Shown: positions 1 to 12,837, counted from the first letter of the stretch. The stretch is 64,000 bases of DNA from Hemileia vastatrix (GCA_030280995.1 JASXTE010000003.1:51020974-51084973); one strand, 5' to 3'. Numbers and translations are program-made. The notes: generated by a model from the sequence alone, not told the origin.

Positions 1-1345
1 CTGGAAAAAGGAAATTCTTCCATAACCAGTCTTCTTGCCACTTTTCGATTCTAAGAAAAAATATGAGACTTTGAAGGTCAGTGGGCCTGTTCTGAAGTGG
101 AGTTCCAGTCAAGCATAGTCGGTGTTGGGATTCCAAGTCAAATATTGTTTGAGTCCTCTGCGAGTAAGGATTTTTAATGTAACTAAAAGAATATTTATAA
201 AAATTGATTATAAAAATTAAGTTTTAAGTTTTATATATAGAAATGGACACTAACTGAGCTTCATCTAAAACAACTCTATACCAAAAGAGCATTTGAGTCA
301 CCGGTATCTTTTTTTGGCTTTGATTTTTTGACATCGTTGGGCTAGCTATTTCATAGGTCGTTAAAACAATAGCAGTGTCCTGTAGCTCATTGACATTAGT
401 ATTTTGACAATCCTTCCCATAAAGAACCTTGAAAGGAAGTGCATTATCTTCAAAGTGCACACTTATTTCATTGATCCAATTCGATAGTGTTGCCAGGGGG
501 CATATAATCAGTGTGGCTGAACTCCGATTAATACCTTCTTGATTTTCTGATACCTGGAATTGTCTTGCTTCACCTTAAGTTGCACTTATAAGAGAAGGAG
601 TTGAAAGTGTCTTTCCCAAACCCATATCATCAGAAAGTATTGACCCGTTTCCTTCAGGCGGCAATTGATTGTTAGGAAACTGATCTTTATAGTCATCGAA
701 TCCAGTTCTAAGCCAATGGTTGTCCTGGTGCCTCCACATGATATCCAACTTTTCCTTTAACATTCGTTCATTGTCAATCATAAAATTTATTGCTTGAAGT
801 TGATGTGTTTTGAGAACTGTTTTGATTCCTCGGATAAGTTGATCAGCTTTCCAATCTTGAGTACTCTGAGATATTTGGAAAGAGCCTTCAAAAATTACAT
901 GCGGGATATTAAAAAAGATAGTGGAGTCATAGTTCAGGATTGGACATAAATCGATTTGTGCAGAAGAAAATGCTTCTTTAGCAAGACTGATTAGTGTACA
1001 TGAAGAAAAGAGGCATCCCCAAAGTTGATACTGATTACCAAAAACTGGAACCAAGTAAGCATGAAAATAGAAAGGCTTCATAGGATTCAAGGCACTTCTT
1101 TGGTTTAAATGGTGAGATCCAGAGCCAATGTCACCCAATAGTGGTCCAATGTGCTGACTCTGCACTTGAGAAAGATTACCAACAAGGGTTGGTTTTCTTT
1201 CTTCAAATAGTCCAAAAATATGAACATTCGAATGGCCTCGCTGTAAAATTGTGGGGGTCGGTGAGTTTTGAAATCTTGAAATTACATTCATATAAATTTG
1301 ATCAATTGTTATTGAGAACTTTCCAACACATCTGAGACTTGACAT
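1..1345 (-). pseudogene. SNF2-family (Rad5/Rad16/HLTF-like) helicase, 5' part, interrupted; runs off the left edge
   Basis: The reading frame from 1345 to 224 carries an SNF2 ATPase domain. Motif I (DDMGLGKT) lies near residue 245, motif Ia reads TLIICPLATLSNW, and motif II reads VVLDEA followed by an intron. SNF2 proteins are DNA-translocating ATPases that act in the nucleus on chromatin or repair intermediates. A TAA at 575-577 interrupts the frame, but the same frame continues directly after it into motif Ia, so it is a nonsense codon and not an exon end. The DEAH box is completed across a 72-nt intron (254 down to 183), after which the frame reads into motif III (LTGTPLQN) and on to the edge. 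The long N-terminal part (about 240 residues) resembles the HIRAN-bearing leader of Rad5-like proteins only in position. Motifs IV-VI lie outside the window. The family call is secure; the subfamily is an inference. Confidence 0.85.
183..254 (-). other. Intron that splits the DEAH codon of SNF2 copy 1
   Basis: On the reverse strand the exon ends in GAA GCT CA, the intron begins GTTAGT at 254 and ends TTTTAG at 183, and the next exon supplies T. The joined codon is CAT (His), giving DEAH. Without splicing the frame reads DEAQ and terminates. The paralogue at 32 kb has an intron at the identical codon and phase. Confidence 0.85.
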
Positions 1346-2184
1346 ATTAAGTAAGAATAGTATCTGAAGATAGTGGTTGTTAAAAGATGAATTGAAGCAA
1401 AAAATGAAGAATCAGTTTTGAATAAAACGACAAAATAACTTTTTAGCATATGCTATGCTAACCTCATAATTCTTTCACATGTATTATTATTATCTTTTTA
1501 ATAAATATTGGAAGTAAATCAATGATAACTGGAATGAATAATATGTCTTAAAAATAAATCTTGAGCCTATAGAGTAAATTTTGGTTTGTGGAGGAAGAAA
1601 AATTTTCTCAATAAAAATGTGCATTATTGTTACATTATAATCACAAAATAGAATAATTTCACTCTTATTACACTTATTTATGTTTCTGTCTAATAGTAAA
1701 ATGCTTTAGATGTCAGTTCAAAATCCAAATTGAAACTACTACCTAGAACGATATCTTGATACTAACATACTTTTTGTAAGTCTTTGGAAAGACACTTATG
1801 GTGATCTCAATAATATTAAAATTGATTTGAACTGTATGTTTTATCAAATATCTATGTAGTCTAGTGTAATAATTGAGATACTACAGTTTAACCTTCTGTT
1901 ACCAACTTGGCAAGAAAATATATGTAGATATTCTTAGAACGAATATCAAATTTTGCTTTCCACAAGATGGGAAAGTGAATATTATGATATGTTAAGTGAT
2001 ATGTTCAAGCTTTGCTCAATCTGTGCTCAGCTCAAAATCAAAGTAATCACCAAGCTCCAAGAAACCTGTGATTGAGTTTGGTTGAACCTAGGTCTAACTG
2101 ATTACCAAATCTTTGTCCAATTAATTTAAATCTGGTTTCATAATGAACTCCCAACAGCCTTCCAACAGCTTTCCAACCACTTCC
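1346..2184. other. AT-rich interval without a recognisable gene
   Basis: Upstream flank of SNF2 copy 1. No sustained reading frame, repeat array or RNA gene was seen. A promoter for the reverse-strand helicase should lie at its left end, but no convincing TATA element could be singled out. Confidence 0.4.
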
Positions 2185-2954
2185 CTACATTTTTAAATGA
2201 GGGGTATTTCTAGCAATACCCCCCCAAATTTTCTGTGGTGTGATTTCATTCATTAGCTGACCTATCATTTCTATGTGGGTATAGCAAGCCTTGAGCTCAG
2301 TGTCAGAAAAGGCTGTTGCGTGATTATAAGATAGAAGCATAGTGTCATATATAAGGCAAATTCTGGTAAAAATTTGCATGGAATGTACAAAAGGTAATGG
2401 AATAGGAACTCATCCCAGGGAGAAGAATTCACTGAAGCCTACAAGTTAGATCAGGAGTCAGTAGGTAATGAAGGCGTAAATATAGTGAAATGGAACTTAC
2501 TTGCTAATAAGTTATGGGGGCGCGCTGATGGTGAGGAGACAGTAACTACATCTGGAGCAGCTGTAGAGGAGCCTGAATGCATAGAAGCATTGGAGCTTGG
2601 GGTGGAAGAAGGCACAGTGCTAGGCTGAATGGATATTTTGCGCCTGAAAAAAGCGGGAAGTTATGATGATTTGTAAGGGACATCAGTAATGGGAGAAGAA
2701 TTAACGCTGGTAGAACTAGTAGTGGTTATTATAGGAGTGCTACTGGTGGAACTAGAATTGAAAAAAATGTAGCCAGTAGGCTAAGGTTTATTTTGATTTA
2801 TGGAGGTGTTACAAGTCTTATGATATCTGAAACAATTATTGCAGGCAGGTGTAAAGGAGGAATACCCCCAAGTCATAGAAAAGGTGTAATGTAAATTGTG
2901 ACATTTGCAGATAGAGCATGCTTAATCTCTGGTAACAGTGCAGTATTGAGTCAT
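2185..2954 (-). pseudogene. Cysteine-cluster (fungal Zn-cluster-like) gene relic
   Basis: From an ATG at 2954 the reverse strand reads TRD, a stop, then ACSIC and about 25 residues later ACNNC followed by HKTC. This C-x2-C ... C-x2-C-x5-C arrangement, and the RD-x-AC lead-in, match the antisense gene at 41.37-42.98 kb inside the Ty3 element. A Ser/Thr-rich tail follows, then a donor GTAAGT at 2500, an acceptor at 2439 and a second exon ending near 2185. Two in-frame stops lie in exon 1 (TAA after RD, TAG after NKP). The cysteine spacing resembles the first half of a Zn(II)2Cys6 DNA-binding cluster, but the full six-cysteine pattern is not visible. A regulatory role is inference only. Confidence 0.5.
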
Positions 2955-3470
2955 GATACTAAGATGATGGAAATGTTGATTATTAGATGGGCTATTTATC
3001 AGCTTAGAATGGCAAAATAGAAAAGGCGTCAGTTATGCAATTTCTGACTTGAGCACTGAACGGTCTCTAAGGAACATGTGAAGGATTCTTTTCAGAGAAA
3101 AAAGGAACCCAAAGCAAAAGTGGAATCTGTTGCAGTCATGGGAAAGTCATATTGCAAAGATCTGAGGATTTCAAGGGAACTTGTGCTTATATGACGCAGA
3201 GGATGTATTTGCTGCTATAGGGAGTAGCGCTGATCTTAAGTTGTTTTGTTTTGTTTTCTGTTGTTTCATCTTTCCGAGGCACTTAGTAAAAAAAAGGTGC
3301 ACTGGCAAGTTTGGAAGAAGGAGGATTTTTTTGGGGGCAACTCATTACATAGTGCTCACACAAGGAATTTAAATGCAAATATAAATAAAAAAAAGAAAAA
3401 CTTTTTATTAATTTTTACAGGCTATGTAAAGGATAAATAATATTAAAAAGAAAAGTTTTTTTTTTAGTAT

Positions 3471-4250
3471 TCTGCGTCACCAAAGATTGGGACACAGAAA
3501 TCCCAATCATTAAAACCTTCTTGCATGTCTCCTTGCAAGGTGGTTATGAGCCAAGTACGTTGGTTATACTTGGCACAAGTATAGACCGGGACTTCCTCAA
3601 GAAATTCCTTGACAGCAGTGAACATATCACTCACTTGACACATGGTTGTATTGAATGGTGTTCAGGAAATTTGCTCTGTGAATTCCCAGTTTTGAGCTAT
3701 GGTGGGCTCTTCTTTGTTGTTGAGAAAAGGGGAATCAGTGGGCCATTCATCCAGAATGACAGCATTATCAGTTGGCTGCATAGAATTCCAGTCAGGATTT
3801 TCAGGTCAAGGAATGCACTCTTGAGGAGCAGCGGCATCCCAGGCGGGATCTTCTTCCAGACCAGGTATGAAAAGTGAATTGTTTGGTGGAGGAGGTGTCT
3901 CAGCATAAGGAGTGGCTGGGGAATACTAAAAAAAAAGAAAAGAAGAGTATTAGTTTTAGGTCACGAGAAAAAAAAAAGTGAGAAAGGAGCTTATAGTATG
4001 AAGACTCTCTTCTGAAAAAAGCAATCTAGGAATGGAAGGGACACTACTAGGAGTAGGCGCTTGGAAATTAAATCTGCATTTTTGTTGACTAGAAGAGTAG
4101 TCTGTGCAGGCACGGGACATTAGATGGTCATCTGACTCATCATACTCAAGGTGGAGGCATCTGGATTTAGACGCGCAATGGTGAGCAGTCCATTTTAGCT
4201 ACACTTCTTCTTGCGACTTTTGAAAAATTGCATGGCTAAAAGGATGAAAA
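3471..4250 (-). pseudogene. Unrecognised reverse-strand gene relic, acidic and possibly cysteine-cluster bearing
   Basis: The reverse strand from 4230 begins FFKSRKKKC and, after a frame slip, continues SKSRCLHLEYDESDD and a Ser/Pro-rich stretch. From about 3930 a second segment reads PATPYAETPPPPNN, then an acidic Trp-rich tail (WDAAAP, PDWNSM, DEWPTDSP) ending GDAEY and a stop at about 3471. Two in-frame TGA codons and at least one frame slip show that it is decayed. Codon-level coherence over about 450 bases argues that it was coding. It lies just upstream of the cysteine-cluster relic at 2.2-2.95 kb and could be its paralogue. No function can be assigned. Confidence 0.45.
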
Positions 4251-5789
4251 GAAATGGGAGTTAGTAATGATTGAATAAAAGAGAAGGAAGAAAAATGAAG
4301 AAAGACTCATTTTAAAATTAGTGCTGCTATGATGGGCTTTTGAAAAGTGGCAGGAGGTTATGCCATTTTTGATGCAGTGGGTGTTTCAGGCTGAGGTCAA
4401 GTTCAGAGATGTGAACTAGCTTGAATGGTCAGTTGTCTAAAGATTTTAATGGTCCTATATGAATACTGTAATACAAATCCAATAAGCATTGAAATAAAAC
4501 TCAATATAAGGGTCTCATTAATTCTAATATCACTAATTATATATGGCTTACAATCTTTATAGTTGGTAGAAAAACAGATTTAATAAATTCAGATACTATT
4601 TAAAAACTTTACGAGTACTATTGATATGTATTGAAATTGTATTGTTTATATGTTTAATTGTAATGATAAATAATGAAGAAAATAAGACCAAAAACCTCCT
4701 CCTTTTATACACAATTACTTCCCCAATGACCCCTATGATTTACCAGCTCAATAAACAGTTAATGACGCCTCATTCTAGCCAATAGACATGTTCAGAACCA
4801 AAAAGAATGACTAGTAACATAATTAGAATGATATCACCCACCAAAAATGTCAGCCTAGATATCCCTAGGACTGAGTATTTCTTATGCTTAAAATAAGATA
4901 ACCTTAATTAAATTAAGCTTATATCTTAAAAATAAGGTTAAAATAATAATATATATTATTATATTATATATATATATAATTATTATTCTATTATATAAAT
5001 TAAAGTAGTTTAAATAGCTTATCCCTAGCCTAATAATACTTATTAAGGTATTAATGGAGTCATAATATACTTATCTTAAGTGATATGAAGTAATTATTGA
5101 CATACATAAGCTTATATGTATACATAAATATCATATTCATAGAAATATGCAGTATATTATGTATATTTAGGTATATAAGTGGGTTTTAGCCCCTTAATAG
5201 CCTATAACCTTTGTTTTTCTGCTTACTTTAGGTCATATGGACAAAATCAGTGGACTCACAACGCCTACAGAAGCATAGACATCTATATCAGGTGCATACA
5301 CTCAGTTTGGACAACTTAATTTACTTCCTTGGATGGTTATTCACGTATTTATGGGTTGGAAGGTCATTTCTGGGTTAATGTGGATGCTTGGGGATGTTAT
5401 TGGGGGCTTGGACATTTTATTTTTTTCCTTTATATGCTTTGGGTTTCATTAAATCTCTTTTTGATTGCTTATTTTACCTGTTTCTTTATGGTATCCACTT
5501 TAATCTGGATTTTCTATTTGTGCTATAGATCTGTGTTATCATTAATTGTGATGGAGGGTCCTTACTGGAGGTCTGGGTGTTGAATCTGCTTGAAGTGGAC
5601 GCCATGGGGAGGTGATGGGCTCTCACAGTGCTGTAATTGCCAGGGATAGCAGTGACATCATCTGGATTGAAGGTCTGTGCACTCCAGTGGATTTGGGTAT
5701 AAGTAAGAAGGGATTTTGACAGTTATTTATCATCATTCAATTACTACAATTCAAAAAAACACTACAATACAATTATTAGCATTCAGAAA
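4251..5789. other. AT-rich interval without a recognisable gene
   Basis: Mostly AT-rich and low in coding signal. It includes an (AT/TAT)n-like run at about 4939-4995. Short open frames here have no domain, composition or neighbour support. Confidence 0.4.
4939..4995. repeat. AT microsatellite
   Basis: A run of alternating ta, tat and att units of about 55 bases with no other bases. It has the appearance of a simple-sequence tract and no coding value. Confidence 0.7.
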
Positions 5790-5995
5790 TATATTATTAA
5801 GCCATTATAAATTGATATTATCCTTATATAAGCTATAACTATATTTTATTCATCTATTTTCCACCACTAGCACGCATTTAAATCCAAGTATTGTGAGTTT
5901 TATTTGAGTATAACTATTTTATTAGTTTTCCCCTGAGGTTTAATCACTAAATCATTTATCAATAAGTAGTAGGACCATAAAAAAACACTATTATA
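5790..5995 (+). repeat. Dispersed repeat, inverted partner of 23,700-23,905
   Basis: By eye about 200 bases are clearly similar, at roughly 80%, to the reverse complement of 23,700-23,905. Shared blocks include the strings ccaccactagcac and tttaatcactaaatca. The copies lie 18 kb apart in opposite orientation. They probably represent one old non-coding repeat family; no terminal structure was seen. Confidence 0.65.
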
Positions 5996-8900
5996 TCATA
6001 CTTATATACTTGATTATACTGACAAAAATCCTGTAGTAATAGGGGTAATCCATTAAAAATAAAGAATAAGCAAAAAAGAGAGTATATGAATATTATACAT
6101 TAATATAAAAGGCCAAAAAGGGAAATTATGACTAATTATTACTAAATAATAAGGGGGATTAACTGTAGAAATGTTGGGGCTAATCATGACATTATACTAT
6201 GTGAATTCCCCATTCAAAAATAACCAAAATTGACTGAGAAACCACCAAAAAACCCAAAAAAGGGCATGAGATGTGGGGTAGCTAAATGCAGTCTTTGGAA
6301 GGAGCTTGCACGGGTAAATCCTTGACTAAATTTAGGAAAATTTAAGCATGGTAGTGAATTAAAGCGCCAAGAATGAGGTTATTAATGAAATTAGTGCATA
6401 TAAGGACAGTCAGCGCATTTATAATTAAGCTAGGACACTAAATAAGCTCCTGTCACCTATTTTAGTGTGTTTCCCCACAGTGGGCGTAGAATGTGGTGTA
6501 ATTATAGTGTGAAAAAGCTAAATTTTCTAAAAATGAAGCTATTCACACAGGAAAAATGCAGGCAGTATGTGGCCAGTACACAGAAGCCATTTCTGGCATA
6601 AAAAACACCAAGTTTGAAAAGTGTTTTTTTATGCATTTGGGTAGCCAAGTCAATAGTCCTAATTGAGAAAAATTGATCTGTATAAGCGCATTTTTAATAT
6701 TATTAAATTTATAGCACATATAATCAACTTTTCTGTGATTTAAAGCACATTTCTTGTTTTTTACATAAAACAATGAAAACAACAGCTTTAAGTGCACTTA
6801 AAAGTTATGTAGCCTTATATTAAAGGTTCTTAAGATTACCCTAACATATTCCAACTTAATATTAAGTACATAAGACTTATAAAAGGTGGATATATGCGTG
6901 TATATAAGGTGTTATAATGGCATATTTTTTATATTATCATAATTTTACTTATGTATACTATTTGTGTACTCTAATTTATTGCTCCCATGTATAGTCCATG
7001 TGTTTAATATAGCTTATAAGTACTTTTTACTCAGTCCTGGGGATATCCAGGCTGACAGGGTGCATCTTGTCCTACCCATCAGCATAGTGATTGGTGTCAT
7101 GGGAGAAGCAGGGGGCTGCATTCACACAAATTGTCAAATGGTTTCCACAATGTTGGCGGCATTTTCAGTATTAATTGTGGTATTTCTTGTATTAATTATT
7201 TAAAAATTTAAGATAATATAAAAATTTATTAAAAGGTAGAAGAAGAAGAATATGCTGTGAAGCGCAGGGTATTTATAGGCTCCTGGGGACAGTTGCAAGT
7301 AGAGGGAGAATGTGGTACGCACATTGCAGGTAACTTATCTTTTGGACCAATCAGCTTGTGTATCCCAGGAAGAACAAAGGAGAAGCATAGTACAGAAGAT
7401 AGCGCTATTATAAATATGTAATTTTTTTTTAAAAGAACAAAGAAAAAGAAAATTGCAGAAGGAGATTCAGGGTCTGTGCACTTTTATTTTTCAGCGGGAT
7501 GTGCTGCATAAAGGAATTATTAACTTAAGAGTGCAAGTGCTGAACATTATGGATTTGTATTTTCCAATAATTGTGTGTTATGCGTTAAGGAAGGAATTAT
7601 GGCACAAAGAAGGCCTTAAGTACATAGTATACTTCACCGCAGCTAGTGTGGTTACTTACTGAAATAGGTGTTGTAAGTTGCAGAGACTAATTAGTTAAGT
7701 CAATTTTCAGAACTATGGAATTAGTAATAAAATGAGGAGAATGGGGACTCAATCACAAATTTACTCAAGAGTCAAAGAGACTAGGATCAGCGCTGAAAGG
7801 TGACAAGGTGGGAAGTAGCACTGAAACAATGCAAGTTAAAGTCATAAGCACGCATGTGGAACATGAGAGAAACAATTAAATACTAATTTTAGTAGGCTTA
7901 GGGTATGTTTAGGTGCTGTAGTTGTTCCAAGATGTGTATTTAGTTTATTAATGAATTAGTTATTGTTTTGTTCATGTGGTGCTAGAAACAGCACTGGAGA
8001 TCCACTAGGGAACTGCGTCTGAAGCATTGAAAAATATAAGAAGGAAAGGCTATCTTATAGAAAAAAAAAGAGATTGAGGTAAAAAGATTATTATTGAGAT
8101 AAGTCATTTTGATTACAAACATTAGAGCTTCATATTATATTCTTTTGAAATATATTGTGATATATAGCTATTTTGTCTATTTTTGTGATTACTCTGATAA
8201 AAAGTTTGTGCGTTTGTGAGTGTATTTCTTATAGTTTAGTGAAAAGGCGCAAAACAGAGGGAATACATAGATTCAGTAGGATAAACTATTATTAAAGTTA
8301 ATTTATTGCTATAATAAGGCATATTCAGAGAGAGCGCCTCAAGAAGGAGTAGCTGTGGATATTAGTGCTTATTAAGAGTAGAAATATCCAGATAGTAATA
8401 TTTGTTTTTCCTTATCTTTTAACTCATCTCTCAGCTCATAAACTATCTATTCAGATACTAGTATTAAAAATTATTGTGCTGCCTCTAAAGTAAGAGTGGC
8501 AGGTGCTTCTTTTTATAAATTGAAAAGAAAAACCAACCCATCTCATATTGTGTCTACTGCTTATTACTATTGAACTCTTTACACCGGAGTAAACCAGAAT
8601 TTATTTCATAACTCACCTATGGTAGCAGTGTCAGCGCTTTATCCAGAGTGAACCAGAGCTAGACGTGTCAGCTGCACTACAGGCTATGTACAATCTTCAC
8701 CTGGTGCATGCATAATCCAGGTTATCAGCCTTTTTTTCTTCTTCCTAACACCACCACCATTGCTACTCATGCCTCAAGATCATATGAATTTTATGATTTA
8801 CCTTTCACATTTTTTTAATTTGTCCTTTCTTTCTCTTTTATTGCAAAACTGACTCATTAATCTCTTATCCAATATTTACCTTTTTTTCTGCTTTTCACTC

Positions 8901-9330
8901 AAACTACAACATGGTCCTCAGCTCGCAAACAACATCTCATCCATGAAATGAAGATCACAATAGTTAAACCATCTAGATACTATTAAAATTAATTCAAAAT
9001 CTGTGCTCCTGGCACAATCCAACCACATTATTCAAGCCTTGTTTCAAAAACATGAAAACACCTCAGAAGTATAGTTTTGTAATTTTATCACCTAATGACA
9101 GTTCCTGCTATGTTTAATGCCTTTAAATAGGCTTAGAATTAATTTTCTGACCATATTTTGGAAACTTTATTGCATCTTTTCTTTCAAAGGTGCAAGTTGC
9201 CAGGGAAGCAAACAGTAAAGCTACATCTGTAATCATTTTAGATGATTTATGATTTAAAATAATAATAAAAGTTTTGGAGATAAAAGGGCCAATAAAATAA
9301 TGAATATAAATTTATAAAATAATATTAAAT
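5996..9330. other. AT-rich interval without a recognisable gene
   Basis: No domain-bearing or multi-exon reading frame was found on either strand. Open frames of 70-85 residues occur but are what AT-rich sequence gives by chance. No tRNA-like cloverleaf was noticed. Confidence 0.35.
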
Positions 9331-9600
9331 GATGGGGACAATGGCCCAGATAAGATGATGAGAGTCTAGAGGGGACAAAGGCCCAATGCCTATGAGAAGA
9401 GATTTCTGGGGACAATGGCCTGAACTTGAAGATGCAAGGACAAAAGCTTGACTTGATGATGCGGGGACAACGGCCCAACTTGAGGATGTGAGGATGATGG
9501 CTTGATTTGAAGATTCAACAGGGACAACGGCCTTAAAAATAAGGTTGAGGAAAATGGGGACAATGGACCAGTGTAAAATAGCTGGAGACAAAGATCCGGA
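9331..9600. repeat. Degenerate minisatellite, core GGGGACAAYGGCC
   Basis: About nine copies of a core reading ggggacaatggcc, spaced 25-38 bases apart, are joined by variable text such as gatgatg or cttgaagatg. Degenerate traces continue to about 9,720. The reverse strand is open in two frames and would give short Ser/Pro/Cys repeats, but this follows from the repeat and is not evidence of a gene. Confidence 0.7.
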
Positions 9601-9720
9601 ACAAAAGATTCATTGTGGAGGAAAAAGTCTCAATGCAAGGGGAGCAGGGAAAATGGCCTGACTCATGTGGGGATAAAGTCCCAACTAAAAATACAACGCG
9701 GACTATGGCACAAAGGAGAT

Positions 9721-10595
9721 CAAGTGCTAATCGATCTGGAAATGGAGATGGAGCAAACAGGGATAGAAAAAATGGACAAATGTCACTATCCTTATAAACT
9801 CAATCTCTATCACCAGTTTATAGGAAAACAAACTAGGAAATGTACTTAAATATTAATGTAGTGAATCAATGAAAATTTAATAGATCTGAATGGAAATATA
9901 TATAACTATGTATTTATATGTAACTTTGCTTAAATTTTTATCCTGAGGTAAATAGCAATGAACGAGTGTCATGAAATGTTCAGTATATTATAATGACTGG
10001 TAGAATATAAGAAATTAATAAAAATATATGAAATAGGCAGATAGAAAAGTGAGACAAGGAGCCCAATAACCCTTAAATTCTGACAACATCTTGGTGATGC
10101 TTTTTTTGCTCAATTTTTTCCACTTTTCACCAATCTTTTTTGCTCAATGCTCATACCAACCCCATCCCTTTCATTAAGTAAAAGGATAGACTTGTCAACT
10201 TGCTCGTTGTTGATTTCAAGAATGATGTTTTTTCAAAAAATGTAATCCTTCTAAGAATTGGTCTCCGGCTGAGTTTATTTTTTGACAGTCCTATTATACA
10301 TGGTTTTATGAGTTAGAAATGTACAAGCTCATGTCTGTAGAATGAATATAAAGGGATTTATGATGGAAAAAAACAGGTGGAAACTATTGTCTGGCCACTG
10401 TACTTAATAATCACTAAGCTACCATTATACTACACATAACAGAATGAATAGCATAAAATAAGAACAACGTGGAAAAGCATGAGAGAAATAGATCATGATT
10501 GTAAAGAAAATAAGACGTGGTGTGATCTCTATGAAATTTGAATCAATAACTACTCTTATAATCATAAAAAAATAAAAATAGAAAGAAAATATGAT
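9721..10595. other. Interval without a recognisable gene, left flank of the copia element
   Basis: AT-rich, with no coding or structural signal beyond the flanking target duplication at 10,596-10,600. Confidence 0.4.
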
Positions 10596-10600
10596 GAGAT

Positions 10601-10717
10601 TGTTAAGTAACTAGGACTATGTACTTAGTTATGTGTGCAAATGTATATAGTCTGTAGTCGCGGCTTCCCCTGTTCTCCAGTTTTTTCCGGAGTTCTACAG
10701 GCTGACACCATGCTACA
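10601..10717 (+). repeat. 5' LTR of the copia element
   Basis: 117 bases from TGTTAAG to GCTACA, closely matching 18,229-18,345 with a handful of substitutions. The LTR is very short, so its promoter must be compact; no clear TATA box was identified. The preceding GAGAT is one half of the target duplication. Confidence 0.9.
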
Positions 10718-10735
10718 GGTTATGGGCTGTACCCG
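10718..10735 (+). promoter_or_regulatory. Probable primer-binding site, half-tRNA type
   Basis: Immediately after the LTR the sequence reads GGTTATGGGC. This is complementary to the anticodon-arm text GCCCATAACC of initiator tRNA-Met. Priming from an internal iMet fragment is known for Drosophila copia and relatives. The match is recalled, not searched, and fungal iMet may differ by one base here. Confidence 0.45.
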
Positions 10736-11046
10736 CGGGAATTGAAACGTTAGTCATAGACAACTCCACTGTGTTAGCGACACTAGGAACGCTAGTAACC
10801 AAAATACCCCCAGCGCATGTCTGAAAAAGACCCTAATCCTAGTGCTGGTAAGATTAAAATTACCTGAATAAAGTGCTCCATCTAAAACCAAGAGCTACAA
10901 AGTATTGGTATTGATCCAACCGCTCACATTAATTCTCAAATCCAAGAAACTCGTACTTCCTTTAATCTTAATCCCTCCATTATCCCTGCCCCTACACTTG
11001 CTTCAATCCTATCTTCACCCTCTCCTTCAATACTACCCCCCTCCAT

Positions 11047-12195
11047 GTGCAACAACAATCTTTCCACCCCCCCAATAGACCCCTCTATTCACCAACCTCG
11101 CATAGATCATCGGAAAGATTACCGAATCCCATCAAGGATCTCAGGGAGGCAATTGGAAGCTGGACCATCCGTCCCCCTACTCCCCTTGCTGCCCCAACCT
11201 TGTATCTAAACCATAGCCACATAAACAAAGCTATGAACACCACCCCTACTACAAGGCAAACAGGTAGATCAGCCTCCCAGAAAGGGGAGTCTGTTCCCCC
11301 TAGTCATTCCCACGCCACACCTCCCCATATGACAACACAACATCAGCAGTCCCCCATTAGCATGGTTGAGCGCCAATGAACTCTAAGAAGCATCATCGAA
11401 TTTACTAAAACTATCCCTACACTTGACAATAATGGCGCCAACTATTTTGACTGGCATAATAATGTCCTAGCACTTATGAAAGACTTTGTTGGTACAAAAG
11501 CATACACTTTAAATGATGATCCTGGCCCTGATGAATTTGAAGATAGAATTACTCATTTAATCTTAGTACACTCCATCTCACCACAACTGCGCCATGAAAT
11601 CTCCACTGACTGGAAAGCACATCAAACTTACCTTCATATCAGAAACAAATTCTCTAGATCTAATCATACTTCAACTATGATGGAAATATGTAGTTTTATT
11701 AATCTGAAAAAAACTCAATTTACGTCCCACACTGAGTATCTAGAGGCATTCAACAAATACTTTGAGGCCATTGAATGTCAAGGAGTGATTTTTGATCATA
11801 AAATATTTAAGGCATTAATGTCCGACACTTTGTTACCTTTATCTTTGAAAGACCTTTATGTTGATCTTTGTGTTGCTATGGATAACCACCCTGACTCAAA
11901 ATCTGTGACCTTTGAGGATTTCTGTAAGCTCATGCCATCATTAGCTCAGAACAGAGCAGATAGGGACTCTTTCTTAACAGCTCCTACTTAATCTTTGTCA
12001 ACCAGACCTGTCTTTAATGCAACAGCTCATCCACAATGCCAAGTTCTCAAAGACAATGCCACAAATGCAAATCAACAGCTCATTTTTTTACTCACTGTAC
12101 CTACAACCTTAACTCATCAACCTTTTCTGCAAGACTCTACCTAATGAGAGAACATGCCACAACTTTTGCGTCTGATCCAAATGCAAAAAACAAAC
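11047..12195 (+). pseudogene. gag: copia gag (capsid and nucleocapsid), interrupted
   Basis: The frame opens at 11,047 with a Pro/Ser/Thr-rich leader and is cut by TGA at 11,377-11,379. It continues in the same frame as IIEFTKTIPTL and NYFDWHN into an alpha-helical capsid region (LRHEISTDWKAHQTY, FINLKKTQF) typical of the UBN2/retrotran_gag family, ending at 11,991. A nucleocapsid knuckle C-x2-C-x4-H-x4-C (CHKC, then H and C) follows at 12,057-12,100 in another frame, so at least one frameshift separates capsid and knuckle. Gag would form the virus-like particle and bind element RNA. Confidence 0.8.
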
Positions 12196-12202
12196 CCATT
12201 TA

Positions 12203-12743
12203 AATCCCTAACAAGAGACCACAACGTAGACCAATTAGAGCAAGATATGTTCAGATTGAAGCAGATGAAGTCACTATCTTTGAAAAAAATGTAGAAGCCT
12301 TGTATGAACAGGTGGCACATATTGATCTGAACAGTGCAGAATGGTCACCTGAAACACTTGCAGGGAATGTGGCGATATTGGATTCTGGTGCCACCCATCA
12401 TGTCACTGGCAATGTGAGCCTTCTCAGAAATTTCAGACTTCTTAAAAATCAAATTCCAGTCAAAGCAGCAACTAACTTTCCTTCCTCATTTATTACTGGA
12501 ATAGGGGACCTGAAAATAAAAGGAGATGGGAAAGTTGTTACTATTACCAATGTTTTTTACTGTCCTGATGTTAGAACTACTCTTATTTCTCTTTTTGATT
12601 TGGTGGACAGTGGTTTTTGTTTTGGTTTATGTTCTGAAGACAAGAACTTGGGGATTTATTTTAAAAATGATCTGATTATGACAGGACGGTTAGAAAGTAC
12701 AAGGAGACAATGGATCTTAGATGTCATTAGGTTTAGTGACTGA
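12203..12743 (+). pseudogene. pol: copia pol, protease domain
   Basis: The frame contains ILDSGATHHVTGN, the active-site loop of a retropepsin-like aspartic protease, followed by a beta-rich region with ITGIGDLKIKGDG and VFYCPDVRTTLISL, typical of copia polyproteins. The catalytic Asp is present. It ends in TGA at 12,743, while the pre-integrase zone resumes about 95 bases on. The role is maturation of gag-pol inside the particle. Confidence 0.85.
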
Positions 12744-12837
12744 AATCAAATTAATGTTTCCTCTTACCACTATTCTTTGAATCCTTCACTCCTACATACT
12801 GTTAAAAAGAATGAAAACATCAACTGACCCCCTGCCG

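Noticed and set aside
1141..1335. Forward open frame within SNF2 copy 1
   Set aside because: It is the complement of the conserved helicase frame and has no support of its own.
5329..7203. Hydrophobic forward open frames in the 5.3-7.2 kb region
   Set aside because: Hydrophobicity follows from T-rich codons; no exon structure, no conserved motif, and no coherent neighbours.
9254..9849. Overlapping open frames on both strands
   Set aside because: They are products of the minisatellite, which has few stops; the predicted peptides only repeat the unit.
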